Source of the DNA: Candidatus Faecousia faecavium
GTDB lineage: Bacteria; Bacillota; Clostridia; Oscillospirales; Oscillospiraceae
Direction: 5' to 3'
DNA: 64,000 nt
Assembly: GCA_018712645.1 (NCBI GenBank)
Contig: DVGO01000065.1
Location: 1-64,000, forward strand
This document shows positions 18,581-25,295 of this stretch, in pieces. The notes under the pieces were generated by a model, which saw only the letters and a list, made by a program, of their open reading frames with translations, did no database searches and was not told the DNA's origin. Numbering within the stretch: the first letter of the stretch is position 1; each line of letters starts with the position of its first letter. A program made the position numbers and the translations under genes.

Positions 18581-19681
18581 ATGGCCTTAGCACAATCGTC
18601 CTACCGGGGGTGTCTGCTGGGAATGGCAGTGGGAGACGCCATGGGATATACCGTGGACAACCGGAGCTGGCAGGAAATTCAGCGGGATTACGGCCCCAAT
18701 GGGTTGCTGGGCTATGACCTGGTCAACGGCTATGCTGACGTAACGTCCTATACCCAGCTGGCGGCCTTTACCTGCAACGGTCTGCTGTTCGGCCTGACCC
18801 GGGGACAGATGCTGGGAAAAATGGCCCCCTTTATCAAGTATATCGGCCTGAGCAGCCGGGAATGGGCAGCATCCCAGCGCCCCTGGGGCCGTCCCAGCCG
18901 GACGTACTGCTGGCTGCTGCGCCGGGCAGAGCTGTGCCGCCGCCGGTGCATGGATACCCGGATGCTGGACACTTTGAGCCGGGAAAATCTGGGAGCATTG
19001 GAAACGCCGCGCAACAGTTTTGCTTCTCCCGGAGGCCTGACCAGCGCCATCGGCGTGGGCCTGTTTTTTCACGAGGATCGGATGGATCAGGAAGAGATTG
19101 ACCGGCTGGGTGCGGAAGCCGTTGCCCTGACCCATGGCAGCCCCACGGCATTCTTGTCCGGTGCGGTGCTGAGCCACATTATCAGCAAGCTGCTGTGCAA
19201 TCCCCAGGCGCCGCTGAAGCCGCTGATTTTGGAAGCGGTGGAAGCCATGAAAGACCAGTTCGGCCATCAGTATAGTCAGGCCTATGAGGTTGCGACCCTG
19301 GTGCGCCATGCCATTACCTATGCCGAATCTCCAAACCTCCGGCCAGTGGATGTGATGGAGCGGCTGAGTTGCGGCAATGCTGCCCAGGTGCTGGCCGGGG
19401 CGGTTTACGCCTGCCTTGCCAGCCGGGGAGATTTTGACAGCGCCATGATTCTCGCCGTGAACCACTCCGGACGCAGCGCCGCGGTGGGCGCCCTGGTGGG
19501 TGCCATTCTGGGCATCCGGCTGGGGGAGGAAGCCCTGCCGGAATTCTACATCGAATGCCTGGAACCGGCGGAGGTTCTGCGGGAACTGGCAGACGATCTG
19601 TACACCGGCTGCCCCATGGAAATGGGCAACAAGCTCTTTGACCTGGACTGGGATTATAAATACCTCCACGGCGGACAATAA
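18581..19681 (+). CDS. degenerate ADP-ribosylglycohydrolase-fold protein
   Basis: This 366-residue protein has the overall DraG/ARH layout: an N-terminal GCLLGMAVGDAMG helix and a C-terminal NHSGRSAAVGALVGAILG helix. Active family members bind two magnesium ions through a [S/T]DDTQ motif and an NHxGDSDT motif. Here the first reads TSYTQ (residues 55-59), and the second carries Arg298 and Ala300 where the aspartates should be. The metal site therefore appears lost. The protein may be a sensor, a scaffold or a differently acting enzyme. It has its own promoter and is followed by a PdaA-like gene whose Shine-Dalgarno site lies in a hairpin. Confidence 0.8.
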   Translation: MALAQSSYRGCLLGMAVGDAMGYTVDNRSWQEIQRDYGPNGLLGYDLVNGYADVTSYTQLAAFTCNGLLFGLTRGQMLGKMAPFIKYIGLSSREWAASQRPWGRPSRTYCWLLRRAELCRRRCMDTRMLDTLSRENLGALETPRNSFASPGGLTSAIGVGLFFHEDRMDQEEIDRLGAEAVALTHGSPTAFLSGAVLSHIISKLLCNPQAPLKPLILEAVEAMKDQFGHQYSQAYEVATLVRHAITYAESPNLRPVDVMERLSCGNAAQVLAGAVYACLASRGDFDSAMILAVNHSGRSAAVGALVGAILGIRLGEEALPEFYIECLEPAEVLRELADDLYTGCPMEMGNKLFDLDWDYKYLHGGQ

Positions 19682-19702
19682 GGAAAATCAAAGTAAGCAT
19701 AG

Positions 19703-19743
19703 ATCCCCTCCTTTGGGCATAGGATGTGCCAAAAGGAGGGGAT
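19703..19743 (+). promoter_or_regulatory. hairpin that sequesters the pdaA-like ribosome-binding site
   Basis: Arms of 17 bases at 19703-19719 and 19727-19743 match at 16 positions around a 7-base loop. The right arm contains the AAGGAGGGG Shine-Dalgarno site of the gene starting at 19749. No T-run follows, so a role in translation is more likely than termination. Confidence 0.7.
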
Positions 19744-19748
19744 TTGTT

Positions 19749-20531
19749 GTGAGAAAACGGGACTTGCTGATTCTGCTTGGCTCCATTGCGGCAGCGGCGG
19801 CGGTGGCGCTGAGCGTCTTTGCCACCAGTGCCCTGTCCACCGGTTCCTGGGGACTGAGCTTTCGCCAGGAGGGAACGCCGCCTGTGGGTAATGCCGGGCA
19901 GGATCAGCTGCGCCGCTATGACGCGGCATATTTGGGGGATACCAGCCAGAAGGTAATCTACCTGACCTTTGATGCCGGGTATGAGTGTGGCTCTACGGCA
20001 AAAATTCTGGATGTGCTGAAACAGCACCAGGCACCTGCGGCCTTTTTCCTGGTGGGCAGCTATATTGAGAAAAACGCCGACCTGGTGCGCCGGATGGCGG
20101 AGGAAGGGCATATCGTGGGCAACCACACCATGCATCACTACGATATGAGCAAGTTGTCTGACAAGGATGCCTTTGCCAAGGAACTGACGGATCTGGAAAC
20201 CCTATACAAGGAAATCACCGGCAAGGACATGGAAAAGTACTACCGCCCGCCCCAGGGGATTTACAGCGAGAAAAATCTGAAAATGGCCCAGGAGCTGGGG
20301 TACAAAACCGTGTTCTGGAGCCTTGCCTATGTGGACTGGCTTCAGGATGACCAGCCCACCCGGCAGCAGGCGCTGAACAAGCTGCTGCCCCGGATGCACC
20401 CGGGAGCGGTACTGCTGCTGCACTCCACCTCCCAGACCAATGCGGAAATTCTGGACGAGCTGCTGACCACCTGGGAGGCGGAGGGCTACCGTTTTGCCAG
20501 CATCGCAGAGCTGTTTACCCCCCGTTCCTGA
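19749..20531 (+). CDS. PdaA-like polysaccharide (peptidoglycan) deacetylase
   Basis: This exported NodB-domain enzyme has a signal-anchor helix at residues 5-28 and 260 residues in all. Family motifs are TFDAGYECG (Asp75 as catalytic base), HTMHH (zinc ligands His126 and His130) and RPPQG (166-170). The VFWSLAYVDW segment and the Tyr-Glu-Cys-Gly after motif 1 resemble PdaA, which deacetylates N-acetylmuramic acid for spore-cortex delta-lactam formation. The start is the GTG at 19749, 7-8 bases after AAGGAGGGG. A sporulation role is inferred, not shown by the sequence. Confidence 0.87.
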   Translation: MRKRDLLILLGSIAAAAAVALSVFATSALSTGSWGLSFRQEGTPPVGNAGQDQLRRYDAAYLGDTSQKVIYLTFDAGYECGSTAKILDVLKQHQAPAAFFLVGSYIEKNADLVRRMAEEGHIVGNHTMHHYDMSKLSDKDAFAKELTDLETLYKEITGKDMEKYYRPPQGIYSEKNLKMAQELGYKTVFWSLAYVDWLQDDQPTRQQALNKLLPRMHPGAVLLLHSTSQTNAEILDELLTTWEAEGYRFASIAELFTPRS

Positions 20532-20540
20532 GGGAGACTC

Positions 20541-20569
20541 TTGACAAACCGAATTGGGGTTACTATAAT
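20541..20569 (+). promoter_or_regulatory. SigA-type promoter
   Basis: TTGACA, a 17-base spacer and TATAAT lie about 110 bases upstream of the RCC1-repeat gene. The long leader between them contains no obvious gene. Confidence 0.8.
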
Positions 20570-20680
20570 GCAAGTCAGAAATTGTTGCCGAAACACCGAA
20601 AATATGGGTAATTACAGAAGTTTACAGCCATATTTCAATTCGGAAACAATATCGTAACAACAGAAAACGGAGAGATGGAA

Positions 20681-21721
20681 ATGAAGAAGCTAGTCGGTGC
20701 CGTTCTGGTAGTGCTGCTGATCTGGAGCCTGTGTATGGCCATTCCGGTTCGTGCCACGGAAAGCACGGAATTTACGGCGCCCACTTTAGAAACGGAACCT
20801 GTGTCCACGGAAGAAACTGCCTTGGCCACAGAGGAACCCACCCTTCCTACGGAGGAAACCATTTTGGAAACCCGCCCCCAGGTGCTTCCGCAGAAGCCGG
20901 AAGCGGTTTCCGAAGAGACGGAGGCTACCGTCCCGGAGGAGCCGGAATTTCCCTGGAAAACCGGAAAAATCGCCGCTGGTGCTTATCACAGCGTTTGGAT
21001 TCGGGAGGATGGCACCGTAGGTACCGCCAGCGGAAGCAAGGCCTGTGATCAGTGGAAAAACATTCAGCAGGTTGCTGCCTGGGAAGGAACCCTGGGCCTT
21101 ACGTCGAAAGGCAAGGTGGTAGCTGATGGCAGCCATGAAGTTGAAAGGCGGGTGGCAAGCTGGCAGGATATTGTGGATATCGACATCAAAGATCCCCTGG
21201 TGATCGGCTTGACGAAACAGGGTACCGTTGCCCTGAGCGGCTGTTCTCTGAATGTGTCCAGCTGGAGGGATATTGTGGACGTGGCAGCCGGTGTGGATAC
21301 GGTTTACGGCCTGACTGCAGATGGCAAAGTGCTGGCCGCCGGCAGCAATGAAAGCGGTCAAAGCAATATTGCCGGATGGTCGGATATTACGGCCATCAGT
21401 GCCGGATGCTATCATGTGGTTGGACTGAAAAAGGACGGCACCGTTGTGGCCAAAGGAGCCAACACCCGTGGACAGTGTGATGTAAGGTTCTGGGAGGATA
21501 TTGTGGCTGTCAGCGCCGGTGCCCAGCATACCGTTGGGCTGCGGGCGGATGGTACGGTGGTAGCAACGGGCCGCAATTTGGAAGGCCAGTGCGATGTAGG
21601 CGGCTGGACGGATATCGTTGCTGTCAGTGCTGGTATGTACCATACCCTGGGCCTGTGCTCCGACGGCACTCTGGTCGCTGTGGGCAGCAATGGGCAGGAC
21701 CAATGTGCTGTGGACGGTTAA
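20681..21721 (+). CDS. secreted RCC1/BLIP-II-type beta-propeller repeat protein
   Basis: This 346-residue protein has a signal peptide (KK start, hydrophobic core, cleavage probably after VRA near residue 25) and a Thr/Glu/Pro-rich linker to about residue 85. About seven RCC1-like repeats follow, each built around a VSAGxxHTVGLxxDGTVVAxGxN unit. These form beta-propellers that bind other proteins. The ATG at 20681 is 8 bases after GGAG; the ATG six bases earlier is too close to it. No LPxTG motif or anchor is seen, so it may be secreted or held non-covalently. The binding partner is unknown. Confidence 0.85.
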   Translation: MKKLVGAVLVVLLIWSLCMAIPVRATESTEFTAPTLETEPVSTEETALATEEPTLPTEETILETRPQVLPQKPEAVSEETEATVPEEPEFPWKTGKIAAGAYHSVWIREDGTVGTASGSKACDQWKNIQQVAAWEGTLGLTSKGKVVADGSHEVERRVASWQDIVDIDIKDPLVIGLTKQGTVALSGCSLNVSSWRDIVDVAAGVDTVYGLTADGKVLAAGSNESGQSNIAGWSDITAISAGCYHVVGLKKDGTVVAKGANTRGQCDVRFWEDIVAVSAGAQHTVGLRADGTVVATGRNLEGQCDVGGWTDIVAVSAGMYHTLGLCSDGTLVAVGSNGQDQCAVDG

Positions 21722-21733
21722 TTTTTGTATGAA

Positions 21734-21770
21734 AAAACGGCGTCGCTGTGAAAAGCAGCGATGCCGTTTT
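21734..21770. terminator. bidirectional terminator
   Basis: Arms of 15 bases at 21734-21748 and 21756-21770 (14 pairs plus one wobble) lie between convergent genes, with A and T tracts on both sides. Confidence 0.85.
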
Positions 21771-21780
21771 GATTTTCGGT

Positions 21781-22107
21781 TTATTCCTCCACGAAGTGGA
21801 TGGATGCGTCCTTTTTCAGGGCCAGACCGCATTCGGCCTCGGCGCACTTGATGATTCCGGCAATCACCGGACAGGAACAGTGTCCGGGGAAATGCTCCGC
21901 TGCGTACTGGTACAGTTCTCCGGTGCCGGGCTTGCCCAGGCACAGCTCAAATGCGTCGAAGGTATTGCCCAAAGCATCAAACATCCGCCGCACCGCTTCA
22001 CAGCCGGAAACCACTTCCAGCGTCACTTCCTGCTGGTCTTCGTCGGTTACAGCGCTGACCCGGGTGGGCAGACCGCAGACGCCGGGGTCAATGATTACCT
22101 TTGTCAT
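21781..22107 (-). CDS. cysteine-rich conserved protein of anaerobes (DUF6951-like)
   Basis: This small 108-residue cytoplasmic protein begins with a PGVCG segment. A conserved HCSCPVIAGIIKCAEAECGLALKKD region near the C-terminus carries four cysteines. The pattern resembles an uncharacterised family common in anaerobes (DUF6951, from memory). The cysteines could bind a metal or a persulfide, but no function is established. The ATG at 22107 follows AGGAGG by 9 bases. It lies downstream of the rubrerythrin operon on the same strand, separated by a hairpin. Confidence 0.65.
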   Translation of the reverse strand: MTKVIIDPGVCGLPTRVSAVTDEDQQEVTLEVVSGCEAVRRMFDALGNTFDAFELCLGKPGTGELYQYAAEHFPGHCSCPVIAGIIKCAEAECGLALKKDASIHFVEE

Positions 22108-22171
22108 ATCCTGTTTCCTCCTGAAATCCGGCGGCAAAGTACCGCCTGTGTTTGTCCCCATCATAGCAAGC

Positions 22172-22205
22172 AAACCCTGCCTTGTAAAGCGTCAAGGCAG
22201 GGTTT
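22172..22205 (-). terminator. hairpin between the desulforedoxin-like gene and the Cys-rich gene
   Basis: Perfect 13-bp arms lie at 22172-22184 and 22193-22205. The minus-strand arm ends in TTTGCTT, so it may end or attenuate the perR-rubrerythrin transcript. Confidence 0.65.
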
Positions 22206-22280
22206 TTGCAGAAAGAAAGCTTGTGCAGCTTATTTTATCGTTTTTCTTACCGGAATAATTGCATTGCCCTTCCGGGCGTC

Positions 22281-22433
22281 TTAGTCCATGGGCTCCATGC
22301 GCTTGCCGCAGCACAGGGGGATGGTCTGGCCTGCCTCCAGGTGGAGGATCTTGTGGCAGATGGGGCAGATGTAGTCCCCTTCCTTCTCCGCCTTGGCAAC
22401 CGGCAGGAAGCCCTCTTCCTTCCATGTTATCAT
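22281..22433 (-). CDS. desulforedoxin/rubredoxin-like small metal-binding protein
   Basis: This 50-residue protein has a CPICHKIL knuckle and a downstream PLCCGKRM knuckle, four cysteines arranged to bind one iron or zinc as in desulforedoxin-like domains. It likely passes electrons or supports oxidative-stress defence. The ATG at 22433 has an AAGGAG site. The gene lies 55 bases after the rubrerythrin gene and should be cotranscribed with it. Confidence 0.75.
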   Translation of the reverse strand: MITWKEEGFLPVAKAEKEGDYICPICHKILHLEAGQTIPLCCGKRMEPMD

Positions 22434-22488
22434 GGGAAACTCCTTTCGGGAAAAAAGGGGGCGGCCGAAGCCGCCCCGCATATCATGC

Positions 22489-23079
22489 TTACTTGAAGTA
22501 ACGCTCCAGCAGGCCCTTCAGTGCCTTGCCGTGGCGGGCCTCGTCACGAGCCATCTCGTGAACGGTGTCGTGGATGGCATCCAGGCCGTTCTTCTTGGCG
22601 CAGGCGGCCAGATCGAACTTGCCCTGGGTTGCGCCGAACTCGCAGTCAACACGCCATGCCAGGTTGTCCTTGGTGGTAGCCTTCATGTTGGGCTCCAGGT
22701 CAGCGCCCAGCAGCTCTGCGAACTTGGCAGCGTGCTCAGCCTCTTCGTAGGCAGCCTTCTCCCAGTACAGGCCGATTTCGGGGTAGCCTTCCCGATGGGC
22801 GATACGAGCCATGCACAGGTACATGCCCACTTCGGAGCACTCACCGTTGAAGTTGGCCATCAGCTGCTCGAAGATGAACTTCTTGTCCTCTTCGGAGATG
22901 TCGGGGTTGTTCTTCACGGTCTTGGCATAGATGCCGTACTCGTGCTCAGCGGCCAGCTTGTCGGTCTCCATGACCTTGAACTTGGAGCCGTCAACCTTGC
23001 AGACGGGGCACTTGAAACCTTCGGGGATGCTTTCGCCTTCGTAAACGTAACCACAGACGGGGCAGACAAACTTCTTCAT
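22489..23079 (-). CDS. rubrerythrin with N-terminal rubredoxin domain
   Basis: This 196-residue non-haem diiron peroxidase reduces hydrogen peroxide to water in anaerobes. The rubredoxin domain is at the N-terminus (Cys6, Cys9, Cys24, Cys27), the reversed order of classical rubrerythrin, as in reverse rubrerythrins of clostridia. The four-helix ferritin-like domain has the two Glu-x-x-His iron segments EEAEHAAKF and DEARHGKAL. The ATG at 23079 follows GGAGG by 8 bases. It lies 45 bases after perR, so PerR probably regulates it as part of one operon. The electron donor may be the desulforedoxin-like protein downstream. Confidence 0.93.
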   Translation of the reverse strand: MKKFVCPVCGYVYEGESIPEGFKCPVCKVDGSKFKVMETDKLAAEHEYGIYAKTVKNNPDISEEDKKFIFEQLMANFNGECSEVGMYLCMARIAHREGYPEIGLYWEKAAYEEAEHAAKFAELLGADLEPNMKATTKDNLAWRVDCEFGATQGKFDLAACAKKNGLDAIHDTVHEMARDEARHGKALKGLLERYFK

Positions 23080-23124
23080 ACTTGTTTCCTCCAATGATAA
23101 TGTAATTTTAATTTTTCAGGGATT

Positions 23125-23517
23125 TCAGGAATTTGCGCAGCTGCCGCACAGACCGGTAAAGGTCAGCTGGCAGCCCTGGACCCGACAGCCGGCGTATTTT
23201 TCCGTGTCAGCTTCCAGAGAGTGGGGAACTGCGATTTGGGGCAGATCGATGACCGCACTGCAGCCGGTGCAGACAAAGTGGACATGGGGCGCTGTGTTTG
23301 CGTCGAAGCGCTCGATGCCATTGACCGTACCCAGGCTCTGAATCATGCCCTGGCTTTTGAACCAGGCCAGATTCCGGTACACCGTGGCAAGAGAAATGTC
23401 CGGATGGGTCTTCTGAAGCATTTCGTGGACCATCTCCGCCGAGGGGTGTGCGTGGGTTTGCTGCAGGCAGGCGAGAATGGCGTTGCGTTTGCGGAACTGC
23501 TTGGTAGATCCTTCCAT
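23125..23517 (-). CDS. perR: Fur family peroxide-responsive repressor (PerR type)
   Basis: This 130-residue regulator has a winged helix (ISLATVYRNLAWFKSQG) followed by the dimerisation domain. That domain contains a PHVHFVC metal site and two zinc-binding CxxC pairs (CTGC and CGSC). Resemblance and the adjacent rubrerythrin gene point to PerR rather than Fur. The ATG at 23517 is 5 bases after AGGAGG. A clear promoter lies upstream, and the gene leads the perR-rubrerythrin-desulforedoxin operon, so autoregulation is likely. Confidence 0.85.
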   Translation of the reverse strand: MEGSTKQFRKRNAILACLQQTHAHPSAEMVHEMLQKTHPDISLATVYRNLAWFKSQGMIQSLGTVNGIERFDANTAPHVHFVCTGCSAVIDLPQIAVPHSLEADTEKYAGCRVQGCQLTFTGLCGSCANS

Positions 23518-23565
23518 AGACACCTCCTGTCGTGCAATTTGTGATTGATTCTTATTTACAAGATG

Positions 23566-23594
23566 AGTATAGCATGTCCATCGTACTTTGTCAA
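23566..23594 (-). promoter_or_regulatory. promoter of the perR-rubrerythrin operon
   Basis: On the minus strand TTGACA (23589-23594), 17 bases and TATACT (23566-23571) form a near-consensus promoter. The A/T-rich sequence from 23540 to 23560 downstream of the -10, and GAGAATTATTTGCATT just upstream, are where a Fur/PerR box would be sought. No perfect box is seen. Confidence 0.8.
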
Positions 23595-23671
23595 GAAGAA
23601 AATGAGAATTATTTGCATTTATTTTTTGAAAGAAATTCCGGGCAGATTTCTCCGCCCGGAAAGGTCGCTTG

Positions 23672-23866
23672 TTACACAGCTGCCTCTTTCACAACGGCCA
23701 CGCCGTCGACCAGGTTTGCCATTTCCAGCGTGCCCTCAATGGCCATCTGGCGCTCCATCAGATCGGTGAGGATGACCATGCCATCCTTGCACTCAATGCG
23801 CATAACGTTGCGCATCATCACCGTCTCAGGGGTCAGGCTGTTCTTATATACAGTAGAAAGACACAT
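23672..23866 (-). CDS. cooT: CooT family nickel-binding protein
   Basis: This 64-residue protein starts Met-Cys-Leu-Ser-Thr-Val-Tyr and has the family layout of a small beta-barrel ending in VVKEAAV. CooT of Rhodospirillum rubrum is a nickel chaperone for carbon monoxide dehydrogenase that binds nickel through the N-terminal cysteine region. Here it lies 15 bases after a His-rich gene on the same strand, and cooS is present at 51094-52998. A GAGGA site lies about 8 bases before the ATG. The assignment rests on the start motif, length and context. Confidence 0.82.
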   Translation of the reverse strand: MCLSTVYKNSLTPETVMMRNVMRIECKDGMVILTDLMERQMAIEGTLEMANLVDGVAVVKEAAV

Positions 23867-23881
23867 AGACTTTTTCCTCGC

Positions 23882-24289
23882 TTACTTGACGTCCAGGCTG
23901 CTCAGGACCACGCTCAGACGCATGTTGCCCTTTTCAAAATCAGACACCGCAGCCATAACCTGCTCGTAGGCTACATGGTTGCCGGCATCTTCCAGCTTGC
24001 CAGCCAGATCTGCCAGTTCCTTGGCGTGGGCGGCATTGTGGCCCACCATATACTTCATCAGTGCGGTCAGCTCTTCCATGGGAGTGTGCTCGCAGCTGCC
24101 CTGGCAGCCGGCGCACTGACCCTCACAGCCATGGGAATGGTCGTGGGGATGGGCATGATCGTGCAGATGATCGTGGTCATGGGGGTGTACATGGTCATTC
24201 TCATGGGTGTGCTCGTGGGTGTGTTCATGGGTATGAGGATGCTCGTGCTGAGGAGCACCGCCGGCAATGTGATCTTCGTGGATGTGCAT
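23882..24289 (-). CDS. polyhistidine/cysteine metal-binding protein, probable nickel chaperone or store
   Basis: This 135-residue protein has histidine at nearly every second residue from 15 to 53 (19 of 39), then a CxxxCxxCxxxC cluster (Cys55, 59, 62, 66). A helical C-terminal domain (about residues 70-135) resembles a domain (DUF8180-like, from memory) found in clostridial proteins loosely named cobalt transport proteins. Such tails bind nickel, cobalt or zinc. The gene shares an operon with CooT and is divergent from a CsoR-type repressor, which suggests repressor-controlled nickel buffering or delivery to CO dehydrogenase. The ATG at 24289 follows AGGAGG. Zinc or cobalt remain possible. 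Confidence 0.8.
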   Translation of the reverse strand: MHIHEDHIAGGAPQHEHPHTHEHTHEHTHENDHVHPHDHDHLHDHAHPHDHSHGCEGQCAGCQGSCEHTPMEELTALMKYMVGHNAAHAKELADLAGKLEDAGNHVAYEQVMAAVSDFEKGNMRLSVVLSSLDVK

Positions 24290-24316
24290 TGCAATTCCTC
24301 CTTTGGTTTTTTCCCT

Positions 24317-24410
24317 ATTATACTCTTTTGCCCCGGTTCTGTCAAAGTATTTATTTTCCGGGAAATATCCCCCGGTGGGGCTTGCCAAAAGGGGAAAATC
24401 CGGGTATAAT
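24317..24410. promoter_or_regulatory. divergent promoters with a C-tract/G-tract operator candidate
   Basis: The minus promoter (TTGACA at 24340-24345, 17 bases, TATAAT at 24317-24322) drives the His-rich/CooT genes. The plus promoter (TTGCCA at 24382-24387, 17 bases, TATAAT at 24405-24410) drives the repressor. Between the two -35 boxes lies CCCC-CGGT-GGGG at 24369-24380, preceded by TAT. CsoR/RcnR-type repressors bind operators of G/C tracts flanked by TA-rich arms, so this is the likely shared operator. Confidence 0.75.
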
Positions 24411-24445
24411 AGCCAGGAAAAATTGTCAGAAAGCAGGTGGTGTTC

Positions 24446-24784
24446 ATGTCCGATCATCACGAGCATGCCCATATGGATCATGAATACCTCCATGCCCACG
24501 GCATTGCCCATTCCCACAACCATGTTCACGAGAACCAGAAGGCGGTGATCAACCGGCTGTCCCGGGCCATTGGCCATCTGGAGAAAGTCAAGCGGATGGT
24601 GGAGGAGGGGCACGACTGCTCGGAAGTGCTGATCCAGCTGGCAGCAGTGCGCTCGGCCCTGGACAATACCGGCAAGGTGATTCTCAAAGACCACATGCGC
24701 CACTGCATGGTGGATGCCGTCGCCGCCGGAGACCAGGACGCCATTGACGATCTGTGCCAGGCCATTGACAAATTTATGAAGTAA
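24446..24784 (+). CDS. CsoR/RcnR family metal-sensing repressor with His-rich N-terminal tail
   Basis: This 112-residue all-helical repressor has Cys58, His83 and Cys87 spaced like the Cys36-His61-Cys65 copper triad of CsoR. Its first 28 residues add 11 histidines, recalling the N-terminal histidine ligands of nickel/cobalt RcnR-type members. The neighbours (CooT and a polyhistidine protein) favour nickel as the signal, though copper cannot be excluded from the triad alone. The ATG at 24446 follows AGGTGG by 6 bases. It is transcribed away from the His-rich/CooT operon from a shared control region, and a terminator follows. Confidence 0.88.
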   Translation: MSDHHEHAHMDHEYLHAHGIAHSHNHVHENQKAVINRLSRAIGHLEKVKRMVEEGHDCSEVLIQLAAVRSALDNTGKVILKDHMRHCMVDAVAAGDQDAIDDLCQAIDKFMK

Positions 24785-24789
24785 TGTAG

Positions 24790-24817
24790 AAAAGGCCATC
24801 CCGCAGGGTGGCCTTTT
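24790..24817 (+). terminator. terminator of the repressor gene
   Basis: Arms at 24790-24802 and 24806-24817 surround a GCA loop and end in TTTT. The sequence resembles the hairpins that close each of the two following repeat units. Confidence 0.88.
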
Positions 24818-24917
24818 CTTTGTGCACTATGGTTATGGAGAAAGCCTCGTTACCGGGCGGAAATCCCAGTCAACGGAAAATGTACGCAGCGCATCAGCAC
24901 CGGGCCTTGCCCGGTAC

Positions 24918-25028
24918 GGGAGTCGATTGCCGTTCCTCCAGTGGGAGGAACGTAAGGAAGCCGCCAGTGTTTGCACTGGCGTCAGCAGCTGTCCACCGGA
25001 CAGCTGCATTTGGATGGGTTCGACTCCC
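24918..25028. repeat. tRNA-like cloverleaf element, copy A
   Basis: This 111-base block starts GGGAGTCGA and ends TCGACTCCC, a perfect 9-bp closing stem. Three inner perfect hairpins lie between: CGTTCCTCC/GGAGGAACG, CGCCAGTG/CACTGGCG and GCAGCTGTCC/GGACAGCTGC. The closing sequences are those of a tRNA T-arm. It differs from copy B at two positions, both outside the stems. It could be a non-coding RNA or a DNA element; the structure is the same on either strand. Confidence 0.8.
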
Positions 25029-25044
25029 TTCTTCTTATTCAGAC

Positions 25045-25078
25045 AAGAAAAAGCCACCCCGTGGGGTGGCCTTTTCTT
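25045..25078. terminator. bidirectional terminator of repeat unit A
   Basis: Arms AAGAAAAAGCCACCCC and GGGGTGGCCTTTTCTT (15 of 16 paired) give A- and T-runs on the two sides. Confidence 0.85.
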
Positions 25079-25184
25079 TGCATGCTATTGTAATAGAGTA
25101 AGCTCCGTTACCGGGCAGAAATCCGGGAAAAAGAACAGGCCCGGAGCGCAAAGGCTCCAGGCCCTGCCTGGTGGAGCAGGATAC

Positions 25185-25295
25185 GGGAGTCGATTGCCGT
25201 TCCTCCAGTGGGAGGAACGCAAGGAAGCCGCCAGTGTTTGCACTGGCGTCAGCAGCTGTCCACTGGACAGCTGCATTTGGATGGGTTCGACTCCC
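25185..25295. repeat. tRNA-like cloverleaf element, copy B
   Basis: This is the second 111-base copy. Stems lie at 25185-25193/25287-25295, 25198-25206/25211-25219, 25229-25236/25241-25248 and 25252-25261/25265-25274. Its left edge overlaps a 22-base sequence (25172-25193) identical to the 3' end of the adjacent tRNA-Gly gene (25347-25368). Confidence 0.8.

Noticed and set aside
23882..24289. His-rich frame as a low-complexity artefact
   Set aside because: It has an AGGAGG site, a consensus promoter, a normal C-terminal domain and an operon partner (CooT), so it was kept as a real gene.
24918..25028. Reading copy A or B as a functional tRNA
   Set aside because: The closing stem is 9 bp with no CCA-type acceptor end. 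The inner hairpins have 3-4 base loops, none a 7-base anticodon loop.
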